Below, in pieces: positions 33,900 through 42,062 of a stretch of 64,000 nt of DNA. The notes under the pieces are model-generated. The model was not told the origin of the DNA. It worked only from the letters and a program-made list of their open reading frames with translations, and did no database searches. This DNA comes from Streptomyces griseoviridis (GTDB lineage Bacteria > Actinomycetota > Actinomycetes > Streptomycetales > Streptomycetaceae): positions 7,627,501 to 7,691,500 of the forward strand of contig NZ_CP029078.1 in assembly GCF_005222485.1 (NCBI RefSeq), given 5' to 3'. Numbering within the stretch: the first letter of the stretch is position 1; each line of letters starts with the position of its first letter. Made by a program: the position numbers and the translations under genes.

Positions 33900-35069
33900 G
33901 TGACCGACGCAGCGCCGCGCCCCACATTGGAGGCCGTGGCCGCCCGTGCCGGGGTGTCCCGGGCCACCGCCTCCCGAGTGGTCAACGGCGGGGACGGGGT
34001 CAGGGAACCCCTCGTGGAACGCGTCCGGCGCGCGGTCGAGGAACTCGGGTACGTGCCCAACCAGGCGGCCCGCAGTCTGGTGACCCGGCGCCACGACGCC
34101 GTCGCCGTGGTCATCGCCGAACCGGAGACCAGGGTCTTCGCCGACCCTTTCTTCGCCCTGCAACTGCGGGGCATCAGCAAGGAGTTGACCGCCCACGACA
34201 ACCAGCTCGTGCTGCTGCTCACCGAGGGCCGCGACGACCACGCCCGGGTCGGCCGCTATCTCGCGGGCGGGCACGTCGACGGCGCGCTCGTCTTCTCGCT
34301 GCACCTCGACGACCCGCTGCCCGGCCTGATCCGGAGGGCCGGCGTACCGACGGTGTTCGGCGGCCGCCCGGACTGGAGCGACGACGACGCCGGCAGCGAC
34401 GGAGACGGCGATGACCGGCTCCGGGTCCGCGCGGCCGAGGGCGAGGGCGTGAACGGCGCCGGCCGGATCGGCGGCCGGGAGGGCGGAGGCCGTCCGAGCG
34501 ACCTCGGTGGCGTGATGTACGTCGACAGCGACAACCGCGACGGTGCCCGTACCGCCGTGCGCCATCTCGTCGGCCTCGGCCGCACCCGCGTCGCGCACAT
34601 CACCGGGCCGCTGGACCAGACGTCGGCGGCGGACCGGCTCGACGGCTTCCGGGACGTCCGGGTCGACGTCGATCCACGGCTGATCGAGGAGAGCGACTTC
34701 ACCCCGGCCGGGGGCGAGCGGGCCATGCGCGAGCTGCTCGACCGGCGTCCCGACCTGAACGCCGTCTTCGCCGCCAACGACCTCAGCGCGGCGGGCGCCC
34801 TGCGGGTACTGCGCGAGCGGGGGCTGCGGGTGCCGGAGGACGTGGCCGTGATCGGCTTCGACGACATGCTGCCGGTCGCCGACCAGACCGACCCGCCGCT
34901 GACGACGGTCCGCCAGGACATCGAGGAGATGGGCCGGCTGATGGCCCGGCTGCTGCTGAGCCGCCTCGACCAACGCGCCGCGCCCACGACCGCCACGGCC
35001 GCGGCGGACAAGGACGCGCCCACGGGCGTGGTCCTGCCGACGACACTGGTCCGCCGCGCGTCGGCATAG
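33900..35069 (+). CDS. LacI-family transcriptional regulator with acidic/Gly-rich insertion
   Basis: The 389-residue repressor has the N-terminal LacI helix-turn-helix ([22 protein letters not shown], about 9-30) and hinge ([16 protein letters not shown]). A periplasmic-binding-like sugar-sensing core follows ([68 protein letters not shown]). An unusual insertion of about 40 residues (about 160-202), acidic then Gly/Arg-rich, interrupts the core just before the [11 protein letters not shown] strand. The GTG at 33900 is best placed behind GAGGAG; ATG 33885 is an in-frame alternative. It probably controls the neighbouring secreted sugar/copper oxidation genes (inference). Confidence 0.92.
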   Translation: MTDAAPRPTLEAVAARAGVSRATASRVVNGGDGVREPLVERVRRAVEELGYVPNQAARSLVTRRHDAVAVVIAEPETRVFADPFFALQLRGISKELTAHDNQLVLLLTEGRDDHARVGRYLAGGHVDGALVFSLHLDDPLPGLIRRAGVPTVFGGRPDWSDDDAGSDGDGDDRLRVRAAEGEGVNGAGRIGGREGGGRPSDLGGVMYVDSDNRDGARTAVRHLVGLGRTRVAHITGPLDQTSAADRLDGFRDVRVDVDPRLIEESDFTPAGGERAMRELLDRRPDLNAVFAANDLSAAGALRVLRERGLRVPEDVAVIGFDDMLPVADQTDPPLTTVRQDIEEMGRLMARLLLSRLDQRAAPTTATAAADKDAPTGVVLPTTLVRRASA

Positions 35070-35133
35070 CGGGCGAGCCGCCGTCCGGCCACCCCGACGG
35101 CACGGTCAGGCGCACCCGCTCGGCAGGCCGGCC

Positions 35134-35240
35134 CCCGAAGCCGAAGCCGCAGCGGAAGCCGAAGCCGAAGCGGAACCGCAGCCGCAGCCTCAGCCGAACG
35201 TGCAGCCCCTAGCTGTACCCGTAGCCTCCTAGCCTCCTAG
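35134..35240. repeat. Low-complexity GCCGAA/GCAGCC repeats and AGCCTCCT repeats
   Basis: Between the LacI and VOC genes the plus strand carries an irregular hexamer array (units GCCGAA, GCGGAA, GCAGCC) at about 35134-35196. CCTCCTAG is repeated in tandem around 35224-35240. No gene or clear terminator is visible in the 185-base gap. Confidence 0.7.
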
Positions 35241-35254
35241 CCCCGTGTCCCCGC

Positions 35255-36046
35255 TCAGCCGCCCGGCCGCTCGCTCCTGATCACCGCGAACCTGGCGCCG
35301 TACGGATCGGCCAGCTTGGCGATGCGGCCCACGCCCGGGAGGTCCGTCGCGGGTGCTCTGACCGTCCCGCCCAGGTTCCGTGTGTCGGCGACGACGACGT
35401 CCGTGTCGGCGACCTCGAAGTACGGCAGCCAGTACGGGTGCGACCCGGCCTCCACCGGATCGGCGGCCAGCGGCACGATGCCGCCGAACATCGCCTCCTC
35501 ACCGGCGCCCGCGGCGTTGACGCAGGTGTAGGTGCCGCCGGGGAACGGCACCGCGGCCGTCTCAAGACTCAGCACCGCGCGGTAGAACGCCGCGGCCGCC
35601 GCGATGTCCGGGGTGTACAGCTCGACCCAGGACAGCGCGCCCGGTTCGTTCGCCACGTCGAGCCCCTTGATCAGGCCGGGCTGCCAGATGCCGAACGGCA
35701 CCCCCGCCTGGTCGGCGAGGACGGCCAGGTGGCCCTGGCCCATCACGTCCATGGGCGGGGCGAGGACCCGGCCGTGCGCCTCCTCGGCCGCCTTGGCCGT
35801 GGCCTCCGCGTCCGGGCTCTGGAAATAGACGGTCCAGGCGGGCGGCCCCTGCTCCGGGGTCGTCCCCATGGCTCCGGCCGCCGTCCTGCCGTCCAGCTGG
35901 AGGAAGCCGTAGCCGCCCGCGTCGGGTCCGGCGGACTGGAAGCGCCAGCCGAAGAGGGCGCCGTAGAAGGAAAGAGCGCCGTCGAGGTCGGTCGAGGTCA
36001 CATCGAGCCAGTTCGGTGCGCCGTCGACGAAACGGGTGGTGAGCAT
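35255..36046 (-). CDS. Two-domain VOC-family protein (glyoxalase/bleomycin-resistance-like)
   Basis: The 263-residue protein has two vicinal-oxygen-chelate modules: NWLDVTSTDLDGALSFYGALFGWRF (about 10-125) and LSWVELYTPDIAAAAAFYRAVLSLE (about 135-260). Each shows the beta-alpha-beta-beta-beta pattern. Such proteins bind metals or hydrophobic ligands; the substrate is unknown, and hydroxylases, dioxygenases and antibiotic-sequestering proteins share the fold. The ATG at 36046 has an ideal GAAGGAGG ribosome site. Confidence 0.88.
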   Translation of the reverse strand: MLTTRFVDGAPNWLDVTSTDLDGALSFYGALFGWRFQSAGPDAGGYGFLQLDGRTAAGAMGTTPEQGPPAWTVYFQSPDAEATAKAAEEAHGRVLAPPMDVMGQGHLAVLADQAGVPFGIWQPGLIKGLDVANEPGALSWVELYTPDIAAAAAFYRAVLSLETAAVPFPGGTYTCVNAAGAGEEAMFGGIVPLAADPVEAGSHPYWLPYFEVADTDVVVADTRNLGGTVRAPATDLPGVGRIAKLADPYGARFAVIRSERPGG

Positions 36047-36244
36047 GATCGCCCTCCTTCGGGAAGGTCCCGTCCTGTGCACTCACGAGTCTTCCACCGC
36101 CCACTGACAAGCGCGGCCCGAGCACCGCGCGCCGCCGTGCGCGCATGCCGTGCCCGGGGCACCATGCGGGTGGCCGGAGGCCCCGGAGGAGGGCGTTGAT
36201 CGGGCGTTGATCGAACGTTTCGCGTCGCGCGGCACGATGAGGTC

Positions 36245-36490
36245 ATGCAGCTCGAGACGATCACGCCGGCCGCGCCGGCCTGGCAGGCACAGGCCCTCTG
36301 CGCGCAGACCGGAGCGGAATTCTTCTTCCCCGAACCCGGCAGCTCGGTACGCGAGGCGAAGCGCATCTGCGGCATGTGCGAGATGCGGCCCGCCTGCCTC
36401 GACTACGCCCTCGCCCACGACGAACGCTTCGGCGTCTGGGGCGGGCTCTCCGAGAAGGAGAGACTGGAGATCCGGCGCACTTCCCGCTAG
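36245..36490 (+). CDS. WhiB-family iron–sulfur regulator
   Basis: The 81-residue protein has the four cysteines that hold a 4Fe-4S cluster: Cys19, Cys42, Cys45 and Cys51 (LCAQTG, RICGMCEMRPACLDYAL). The G[VI]WGG turn lies at 63-67 (FGVWGGLSEKER) and the basic end EIRRTSR completes it. WhiB-like proteins bind the principal sigma factor and tune transcription in development, stress or antibiotic response. The exact paralogue (a Wbl letter) cannot be assigned from sequence alone. A strong terminator follows immediately. The region upstream contains an 11-base tandem repeat, GGGCGTTGATC, at 36191-36212. Confidence 0.94.
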   Translation: MQLETITPAAPAWQAQALCAQTGAEFFFPEPGSSVREAKRICGMCEMRPACLDYALAHDERFGVWGGLSEKERLEIRRTSR

Positions 36491-36493
36491 CAC

Positions 36494-36537
36494 ACGCCTG
36501 TGGGGCGTGCCGATGTCTCGGCACGCCCCACAGGCGT
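36494..36537. terminator. Perfect 20-bp bidirectional terminator
   Basis: Arms 36494-36513 and 36518-36537 are perfect 20-base complements with loop TGTC. It starts 3 bases after the whiB stop and ends 14 bases before the desaturase stop, so it can terminate both convergent genes. Confidence 0.92.
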
Positions 36538-36551
36538 CGTACGGGGCCGGG

Positions 36552-37523
36552 TCAGGCGCGGCGTGCCGCCATCCGGGCCTTGCGGGCCGCGAGCTTCTCG
36601 TCGAACTTGGACGCCTCCGCGTCGAGGCCGCCCATGTACAGGCCGAGTTCCTCCTGCGCCTGGACGCCCTCGGGGCCGAGGCCGTCGATCTCCAGGACCT
36701 TCAGGAAGCGCAGGACCGGCTGGATGACGTCGTCGTGGTGGATGCGCAGGTTGTAGACCTCGCCGATCGCCATCTGCGCGGCGGCCCGCTCGAAGCCGGG
36801 CATGCCGTGGCCGGGCATCCGGAACTGCACGACGACGTCACGGACCGCCTGCATGGTGAGGTCGGGGGCCAGCTCGAACGCGGCCTTCAGGAGGTTGCGG
36901 TAGAAGACCATGTGGAGGTTCTCGTCGGTCGCGATCCGGGCCAGCATGCGGTCGCAGACCGGGTCGCCCGACTGGTGGCCGGTGTTGCGGTGCGAGATGC
37001 GGGTGGCCAGCTCCTGGAAGGCGACGTAGGCGACCGAGTGCAGCATCGAGTGCCGGTTGTCGGACTCGAAGCCCTCGCTCATGTGGGCCATCCGGAACTC
37101 TTCGAGCTTGTCCGGGTCCACCGCGCGCGTGGCGAGCAGGTAGTCGCGCATGACGATGCCGTGCCGGCCCTCCTCGGCCGTCCAGCGGTGCACCCAGGTG
37201 CCCCAGGCGCCGTCGCGCCCGAAGAGGGAGGCGATCTCGTGGTGGTAGCTCGGCAGGTTGTCCTCGGTGAGGAGGTTGACGACCAGGGCGATCTTGCCGA
37301 TCTCGGTGACCGGGGACTGCTCCTTGCTCCAGGCCTCGCCGTCGTCGAAGAACTTGGGGAAGTTGCGGCCGTCGCTCCACGGCACGTAGTCGTGCGGCAT
37401 CCAGTCCTTGGTGACCGCGAGGTGCCGGTTGAGTTCCTTCTCGACCACTTCTTCCAGGGCGTACAGAAGCCGGGCATCGGTCCAGCCGGCCGGACTGCCG
37501 AGGTGGGGAGAAGTTATCGTCAC
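36552..37523 (-). CDS. Acyl-[ACP] desaturase (DesA family, soluble di-iron)
   Basis: The 323-residue soluble desaturase has the di-iron ligand helices EDNLPSYH, WTAEEGRHG (ExxH) and IATDENLHMVFY (E/DxxH), and the all-helical ferritin-like body of the FA_desaturase_2 family found in actinobacteria. It introduces a double bond into acyl-ACP for unsaturated fatty acids, using ferredoxin as electron donor. The start is GTG at 37523 (VTITSPHLG), 8 bases after a CTGGAG site. The promoter region carries a striking 35-bp palindrome plus an extra half-site, so it is tightly regulated. It is monocistronic by terminator placement. Confidence 0.92.
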   Translation of the reverse strand: MTITSPHLGSPAGWTDARLLYALEEVVEKELNRHLAVTKDWMPHDYVPWSDGRNFPKFFDDGEAWSKEQSPVTEIGKIALVVNLLTEDNLPSYHHEIASLFGRDGAWGTWVHRWTAEEGRHGIVMRDYLLATRAVDPDKLEEFRMAHMSEGFESDNRHSMLHSVAYVAFQELATRISHRNTGHQSGDPVCDRMLARIATDENLHMVFYRNLLKAAFELAPDLTMQAVRDVVVQFRMPGHGMPGFERAAAQMAIGEVYNLRIHHDDVIQPVLRFLKVLEIDGLGPEGVQAQEELGLYMGGLDAEASKFDEKLAARKARMAARRA

Positions 37524-37584
37524 GGAAACTCCAGGGGGACGCGCAACAGCGGGGGAACGGGGATCACCGGCGAGCGGTGCCGGC

Positions 37585-37635
37585 AACCTACGGAATCGTA
37601 GGCTACGAAACCGTAGGTTACGTTGCCGTAGGTTA
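37585..37635. promoter_or_regulatory. 35-bp palindromic operator plus half-site upstream of the desaturase gene
   Basis: Positions 37585-37619 are symmetric about 37602. AACCTACGG (37585-37593) pairs with CCGTAGGTT (37611-37619), and CGTAG-G-CTACG (37597-37607) forms the centre; 15 of 17 arm positions match. A further GCCGTAGGTTA half-site lies at 37625-37635. It is 62-112 bases before the desaturase start, consistent with a repressor or activator site. The binding protein is not identified. Confidence 0.8.
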
Positions 37636-37684
37636 AGAGCGGTGTAAAGAGCCCTGATCAGCCCGGTTCCCCGGGCATGTCAAA

Positions 37685-37712
37685 AGTCCCGAGACCCGCA
37701 GGTCCTGGGACT
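37685..37712 (-). terminator. Hairpin terminator downstream of the DDAH gene
   Basis: AGTCCC-GA-GACC and GGTC-CT-GGGACT form a 10-pair stem with a two-base internal mismatch and loop CGCA. It lies 22 bases beyond the minus-strand DDAH stop. Confidence 0.65.
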
Positions 37713-37734
37713 GAAAGAGTGACGCGGTCACCCG

Positions 37735-38511
37735 TCAGGCGTACAGCTCCCTGACCCGCACCGAGAGGCACGTCACACAACCTTCGAGCTTCTCGAACTC
37801 GCTGATGTCGACGAGGACCGGCTCATGGCCGAGGCCCGCGAGCAGTTCCGCCGTCTTGGGTGCGCTCGCCGCCATCAGCAGCGCGCCGCCGCCCAGCAGC
37901 ACCACATGCCCGCCGGACTCCTCGGGCACCGCAAGGAAGCGCGGGAACAGCGAGGGGTGGTCCACCACGCGCGGGTGCCCGACGACCGTCCCGTCGGGCA
38001 GCGCCGTCACCGCCGACTTCAGATGCAGCACCGTGCTCACCGGCACCGCCACCACCCGCGCCCCCAGCGGTTCGAACGCGGCCCGCAGCTGCTGCACCCC
38101 GGCCGCGTTGGTCCGCCCGCCGCGCCCCACGTACAGCGTGTCGCCGACCTTCAGGACGTCGCCGCCCTCCAGGGTGGCCGGCTTCCAGATCCAGTGGACC
38201 GAGCAGCCGAGGCCGGCCACCGCCTCCTCGACACCCGAGGTCTCCCCGCGCCGCGACCCGGCGCCCGGCCTGGCGATCAGCGCGACGTTCTTGTACATCA
38301 CCACCGTGTCCTCGACGAACACGGCGTCGGGGCAGTCGTCCGCCGGATCGACCTCGACGGTCTCCCAGCCGTGCGCGCGCAGCGTCCCGACGTACGCCTC
38401 CCACTGCTCGACGGCCAGATCGACGTCGACGCTCGCGCGCTCGATGTGCGTGACCAGGCCGTCGGCGAGGCGCGGGCCTGGGCGGCGGACGAGAGCCTTC
38501 TTGCTGGGCAC
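37735..38511 (-). CDS. ddaH: Dimethylarginine dimethylaminohydrolase
   Basis: The 258-residue guanidino-modifying enzyme hydrolyses N-omega,N-omega-dimethylarginine to citrulline and dimethylamine. It carries the DDAH landmarks DAVFVEDTVV (acidic substrate-binding pair), ATLEGGDVLKVGDTLYVGRGGRTN, the catalytic-His segment VLHLKSAVT and the C-terminal catalytic cysteine segment LEGCVTCLSVRVREL. Length is right for bacterial DDAH. The start is GTG at 38511. It could also act on arginine-like compounds, but the conserved HLKSAV and EGC motifs favour DDAH. Confidence 0.92.
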   Translation of the reverse strand: MPSKKALVRRPGPRLADGLVTHIERASVDVDLAVEQWEAYVGTLRAHGWETVEVDPADDCPDAVFVEDTVVMYKNVALIARPGAGSRRGETSGVEEAVAGLGCSVHWIWKPATLEGGDVLKVGDTLYVGRGGRTNAAGVQQLRAAFEPLGARVVAVPVSTVLHLKSAVTALPDGTVVGHPRVVDHPSLFPRFLAVPEESGGHVVLLGGGALLMAASAPKTAELLAGLGHEPVLVDISEFEKLEGCVTCLSVRVRELYA

Positions 38512-38638
38512 CAGGGGGTCTCCGTAACGGCGGGAGGGCGGCCCTGCGGCGCGGGGCGCGGGCCCGGTCCGCCATCATGCAGTGCCTTCCCCGGGCGGCA
38601 GAAGCCCCGTTGTCAGGCTGTGTCCGTCCTGGGACGCG

Positions 38639-40252
38639 TCATCCGATCTCCTCCGGGTCCGTCTCCACCAGCTCGCCGTCGAGCAGCAGCCAGCGGGTGA
38701 CGCCGATCGACTCGAGGAACGGCACGTCGTGACTGGCCACGATCAGCGCACCCTGGTACGACTCCAGCGCCGTCGTCAGCTGCCGCACGCTCGCCATGTC
38801 GAGGTTGTTCGTCGGCTCGTCGAGCATCAGCAGCTGCGGCGCCGGTTCGGCCAGCATCAGCGACGCCAGCGTCGCCCGGAACCGTTCGCCGCCGGAGAGC
38901 GTGTCCGCCTTCTGGTCGGCCTTGGCGCCCCGGAACAGGAAGCGGGCGAGCCGCGCCCTGATCCGGTTGCCGGTGGCGTCCGGCGCGAACCTGGCCACGT
39001 TCTCGGCGACCGAGAGCGCGCCGTCGAGGACGTCGAGCCGCTGCGGCAGGAAACGCAGCGGCACGTGCGCGTGCGCCTCGCCCGAGACCGGTGCGAGGTC
39101 CCCGGCGATCGTCCGCAGCAGCGTCGTCTTGCCCGCGCCGTTGCGCCCGATCAGCGCGATCCGCTCCGGGCCGCGCAGTTCGAGTCCGCCCGCCACGCGC
39201 GCGCCGTGGGCGAGTTCCAGATCCTGGAGGGTCAGGACGGTCCGGCCCGGCGGCACCGCCGTGTACGGGAGGTCGACGCGGATCTCGTCGTCGTCCCGTA
39301 CCGCCTCCACCGCGTCGTCGAGCCGCTCCTTGGCCTCGGCGAGCCTCTCCTGGTGCAGGATGCGGTGTTTGCCCGCCGACTCCTGGGCCGCGCGCTTGCG
39401 CGCCCCCATGACGATCTTCGGCTCGCGCTTCTGGTCCATCATCTTCTGCCCGTACCGCTTGCGGCGGGCCAGTTTGACCTGGGCGTCGGCCAGTTCGCGC
39501 TTCTGCTTGCGCAGATCGGACTCGGCGACCCGCACCATCCGCTCGGCCGCCTCCTGTTCGGTGGCGAGCGACTCCTCGTAGGCGGAGTGGTTGCCGCCGT
39601 ACCAGTGGACCCTCCCCGCGCGCAGATCGGCGATCTGGTCGACGAGGTCGAGGAGTTCGCGGTCGTGGCTGACCACGACCAGGACACCGCTCCACGCGGT
39701 GACGGCCGCGTACAGGCGGCGGCGCGCGTACAGGTCGAGGTTGTTGGTCGGCTCGTCGAGGAGCAGCACGTCGGGGCGGCGCAGCAGCAGCGCGGCGAGC
39801 CGCAGCAGCACCGACTCACCGCCCGACACCTCGCCGACGGTGCGGTCCAACGTGAGGTGGCCGAGCCCGAGTTCGCCGAGGGTGGCGAGCGCGCGCTCCT
39901 CCACGTCCCAGTCGTCCCCGACGGTCTCGAAGTGCTCCTCGGCCGCGTCGCCCGCCTCGATGGCGTGCAGCGCGGCCCGCCGGGCGGCGATGCCGAGCGC
40001 CTCGTCGACGCGCAGCCGCGTGTCGAGAGTGACGTTCTGCGGGAGGTACCCGATGTCGCCCGCGACGCGCACGGACCCTTCGGCCGGTGCCAGTTCACCG
40101 GCGGCGAGTTTCAACAGGGTGGACTTCCCGGACCCGTTGACGCCGACGAGCCCGGTCCGGCCGGGGCCGAACGTCACGTCGAGGCCCTCGAAGACGGGGG
40201 TCCCGTCGGGCCAGGCGAAGAACAGGGACATACAGGTGAGGGAAGAAGACAT
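38639..40252 (-). CDS. ABC-F family ATPase
   Basis: The 537-residue protein has two ABC ATPase domains with no membrane segments. Walker A motifs are GVNGSGKSTLL and IGRNGAGKTTLL, the signatures VSGGESVLLRLA and LSGGERFRATLA, and Walker B LLLDEPTNNLDL and LMLDEPTNNLDM. The two are joined by a basic, helical linker (about 240-320). This is the ABC-F group, which acts on ribosomes; members are translation factors or antibiotic-resistance proteins. The ATG at 40252 (MSSSLTCMSLFF) is used; ATG 40231 is also possible. The 304-base upstream region may carry regulatory leader sequences. Confidence 0.92.
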   Translation of the reverse strand: MSSSLTCMSLFFAWPDGTPVFEGLDVTFGPGRTGLVGVNGSGKSTLLKLAAGELAPAEGSVRVAGDIGYLPQNVTLDTRLRVDEALGIAARRAALHAIEAGDAAEEHFETVGDDWDVEERALATLGELGLGHLTLDRTVGEVSGGESVLLRLAALLLRRPDVLLLDEPTNNLDLYARRRLYAAVTAWSGVLVVVSHDRELLDLVDQIADLRAGRVHWYGGNHSAYEESLATEQEAAERMVRVAESDLRKQKRELADAQVKLARRKRYGQKMMDQKREPKIVMGARKRAAQESAGKHRILHQERLAEAKERLDDAVEAVRDDDEIRVDLPYTAVPPGRTVLTLQDLELAHGARVAGGLELRGPERIALIGRNGAGKTTLLRTIAGDLAPVSGEAHAHVPLRFLPQRLDVLDGALSVAENVARFAPDATGNRIRARLARFLFRGAKADQKADTLSGGERFRATLASLMLAEPAPQLLMLDEPTNNLDMASVRQLTTALESYQGALIVASHDVPFLESIGVTRWLLLDGELVETDPEEIG

Positions 40253-40556
40253 ACCGGCCTCGCGGTTGCTTGATGCGGTCAGGGGCAAACGCGTATCGAG
40301 ACACCGGCGACCGACGGCTGGGGAGGAGGCCCTGGAGCAGGGGGTACGGAAAGGCTCCGCTGCTTCGGACGGCTCGAACGCCGAGGTCGCACGCTGCGCC
40401 CACACCCGTGGTGTGTGACGCGGTGGCTCAGGACCTCAGACGAGCAACGTCCTTCTCCGATCGACGGCAGCAGAAGCGTTCTCCAACGTACGAACGGGCC
40501 GGACCGCTGTCAACGCATTAACGTGATCACCGACCTCTCCGTGCGAAGGAGGCACC
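40253..40556. other. 304-base divergent intergenic region (ABC-F / GPP34)
   Basis: No convincing gene is present, although the ABC-F frame stays open on the minus strand for about 150 bases upstream of the chosen start. The region should hold promoters for both directions. Ribosome-targeting ABC-F genes often have attenuating leaders, but I cannot draw one with confidence here. A GGAGG site precedes the GPP34 start. Confidence 0.45.
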
Positions 40557-41171
40557 GTGTCCGACGGCTCGCTCTCGCTGCCCGCCCGGCTCTATCTGCT
40601 GGCCTGGGACGTCAGGAGGTCCGAGGTGACCGACGGCCCCCTGGTGCGGGCCGGCGCCCTCGTCGAGCTGTCCCGGCGCGGTCTGCTCGTCGACGACGAC
40701 GGCATCGCCACCCCCGCCGACCTGGACACCGAGACCGGGGACGCGGTCCTCGACGGTCTCCTCGAACTGGTGCGCGAGTCACGTCCGCACCGCTGGCGGA
40801 GCTGGGTGACCCCGCACGCGCGCGTGACGCTCGACGCGGTGCGCGAGCAGCTCACCGCCGACGGCTTCGTCTCGGCGGAGCGCAAGCGGGTCCTCGGGGT
40901 CTTCCCCTCGGTCACGTACACGCTCGCGCGCCGGTCCGCGGTCACGGCGCTGAGCGAGGAGGCGGCCGAGCTGCTCACCGGGCCCGTGCCGGTGGCCGAG
41001 GTGTCCGACCGGGACGCCGCGCTGGTCGCCCTCGCGATGGCCGGGCAGTTGCTGCCCGCGGGCGAGCACGCGCGCGGGGAGGCGCTCACCGCGCGCGCCG
41101 GAGCGGCGGTGCCCGGCCTGCGGAGCGTCCTCGCCGAGCTGCGGCCGGCCATCGGGGCGTCGGCGACCTGA
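40557..41171 (+). CDS. GPP34/GOLPH3-family protein
   Basis: The 204-residue all-helical protein starts MSDGSLSLPARLYLLAWDVRRSEVTD, with the typical N-terminal pattern LxLPARLYLLAxD, RAGALVELSRRGLLVDDDG and the mid-domain RVLGVFPSVTYTLARR. In eukaryotes the family binds phosphatidylinositol-4-phosphate at the Golgi; actinobacteria have many copies of unknown function. It is probably a peripheral membrane protein. The start is GTG at 40557 behind GAAGGAGG. Confidence 0.9.
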   Translation: MSDGSLSLPARLYLLAWDVRRSEVTDGPLVRAGALVELSRRGLLVDDDGIATPADLDTETGDAVLDGLLELVRESRPHRWRSWVTPHARVTLDAVREQLTADGFVSAERKRVLGVFPSVTYTLARRSAVTALSEEAAELLTGPVPVAEVSDRDAALVALAMAGQLLPAGEHARGEALTARAGAAVPGLRSVLAELRPAIGASAT

Positions 41172-41202
41172 ACCGGGACCCGGACCCGTCCGTAACGGTG
41201 TC

Positions 41203-41619
41203 CTAGCAGGCGTCCCGCATCAGTTCCGCCAAGTCATGGTCGAGGTCGAGGTGGAGGTGCTCGAACCCGGTGGGCACCAGTTCGGCGGTGGCCGCCAGGA
41301 ACCGGCGGACCTCCTCCGAGCGGACGTGCACCACGGCGGTGCCCTCGGGCGCCCGGAACTCCAGGACGGTGCGGTCCCAGCCGTAGGGCCGCACCCGGAC
41401 GTCGCCGTCCCCCTCGGCACCGCGCAGCCCGGCGGCGAGCAGCTCGCGCGCGAACGTCCAGCAGACGTCGACGCCCTCAAGGGTGGCCGGCGCGGGGAAG
41501 GTCATCCGGACGGCGAACGGGTCGCTCAGGTCGTAGTGCAGGGTGGCCGGGATGCTCGGCATGCGGGGCGCGGCCGCGACGAGGCGGGCCTCCACGGGCT
41601 GGTCGATGACAGTGGACAA
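41203..41619 (-). CDS. ssgD: SsgA-like sporulation/cell-division protein (probable SsgD)
   Basis: The 138-residue cytoplasmic protein belongs to the actinomycete-specific SsgA family that governs septum placement and wall remodelling. Family landmarks are LHYDLSDPFAVRMTFPAPATLEGVDVCWTFARELLAAGL and VRVRPYGWDRTVLEFRAPEGTAVVHVRSEEVRRFL. The best start is TTG at 41619 (giving MSTVIDQPVEARL), behind a GGGAG site; the frame stays open further upstream but without family similarity. The ssgD name rests on resemblance from memory and on gene neighbourhood, so treat it as probable. Confidence 0.85.
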   Translation of the reverse strand: MSTVIDQPVEARLVAAAPRMPSIPATLHYDLSDPFAVRMTFPAPATLEGVDVCWTFARELLAAGLRGAEGDGDVRVRPYGWDRTVLEFRAPEGTAVVHVRSEEVRRFLAATAELVPTGFEHLHLDLDHDLAELMRDAC

Positions 41620-42062
41620 CGCCTTGCTCCCTCGTTCGCGACGACTGGACGTCCGTCCGGGCGGATGGGTCCGGGCACAGAGGAGGACGCAGGAATCGGC
41701 CCCCGCGTGCACACGAGATCCGAGTGACCTCCGTCACCGGCCGCCCGCCCGGCGCCGGTACGCCCGGACACCTGCCGGCCGCGCCCGCCGCGAGGCGCCG
41801 GGACGGCCGTCTCCGTCTGCGAACGGGACTGACGGCACGGCACACGCGACGGACGGCGTCACGCGCGGGGCGGACGCCCCGCCCGGCGGACGTACGGTCC
41901 CGCGGCCCGGCCGCCGTCAGCCGGGACAGCGCCCGCCACCGGCGGCGCGGCCCACGCGCGCGTGCCGCACTCGGTCGACCGGGGCCGGGTGGTCCGCCCG
42001 GCGCGCTGATACAACCCCGCGGGTCCCGGGTACCCGGGACGGAACGCGAAAGGAGTCACCCC
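41620..42062. other. 443-base divergent intergenic region
   Basis: It separates the SsgA-like gene (minus) from the small basic-protein gene (plus) and holds both promoters. Open frames on both strands are Arg/Pro/Gly-rich and look compositional. The one clear structure is an 18-base perfect palindrome at 42023-42040. Confidence 0.5.
42023..42040. promoter_or_regulatory. 18-bp perfect palindrome upstream of the small basic-protein gene
   Basis: GTCCCGGGTACCCGGGAC is its own reverse complement and ends 22 bases before the ATG at 42063. It could be a regulator site or an mRNA leader hairpin next to the AAAGGAG ribosome site. Confidence 0.55.

Noticed and set aside
41724..42062. N-terminal extension of the small SAP-like protein
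   Set aside because: The upstream part is Arg/Gly/Pro-rich; a strong AAAGGAG site fixes the ATG at 42063.
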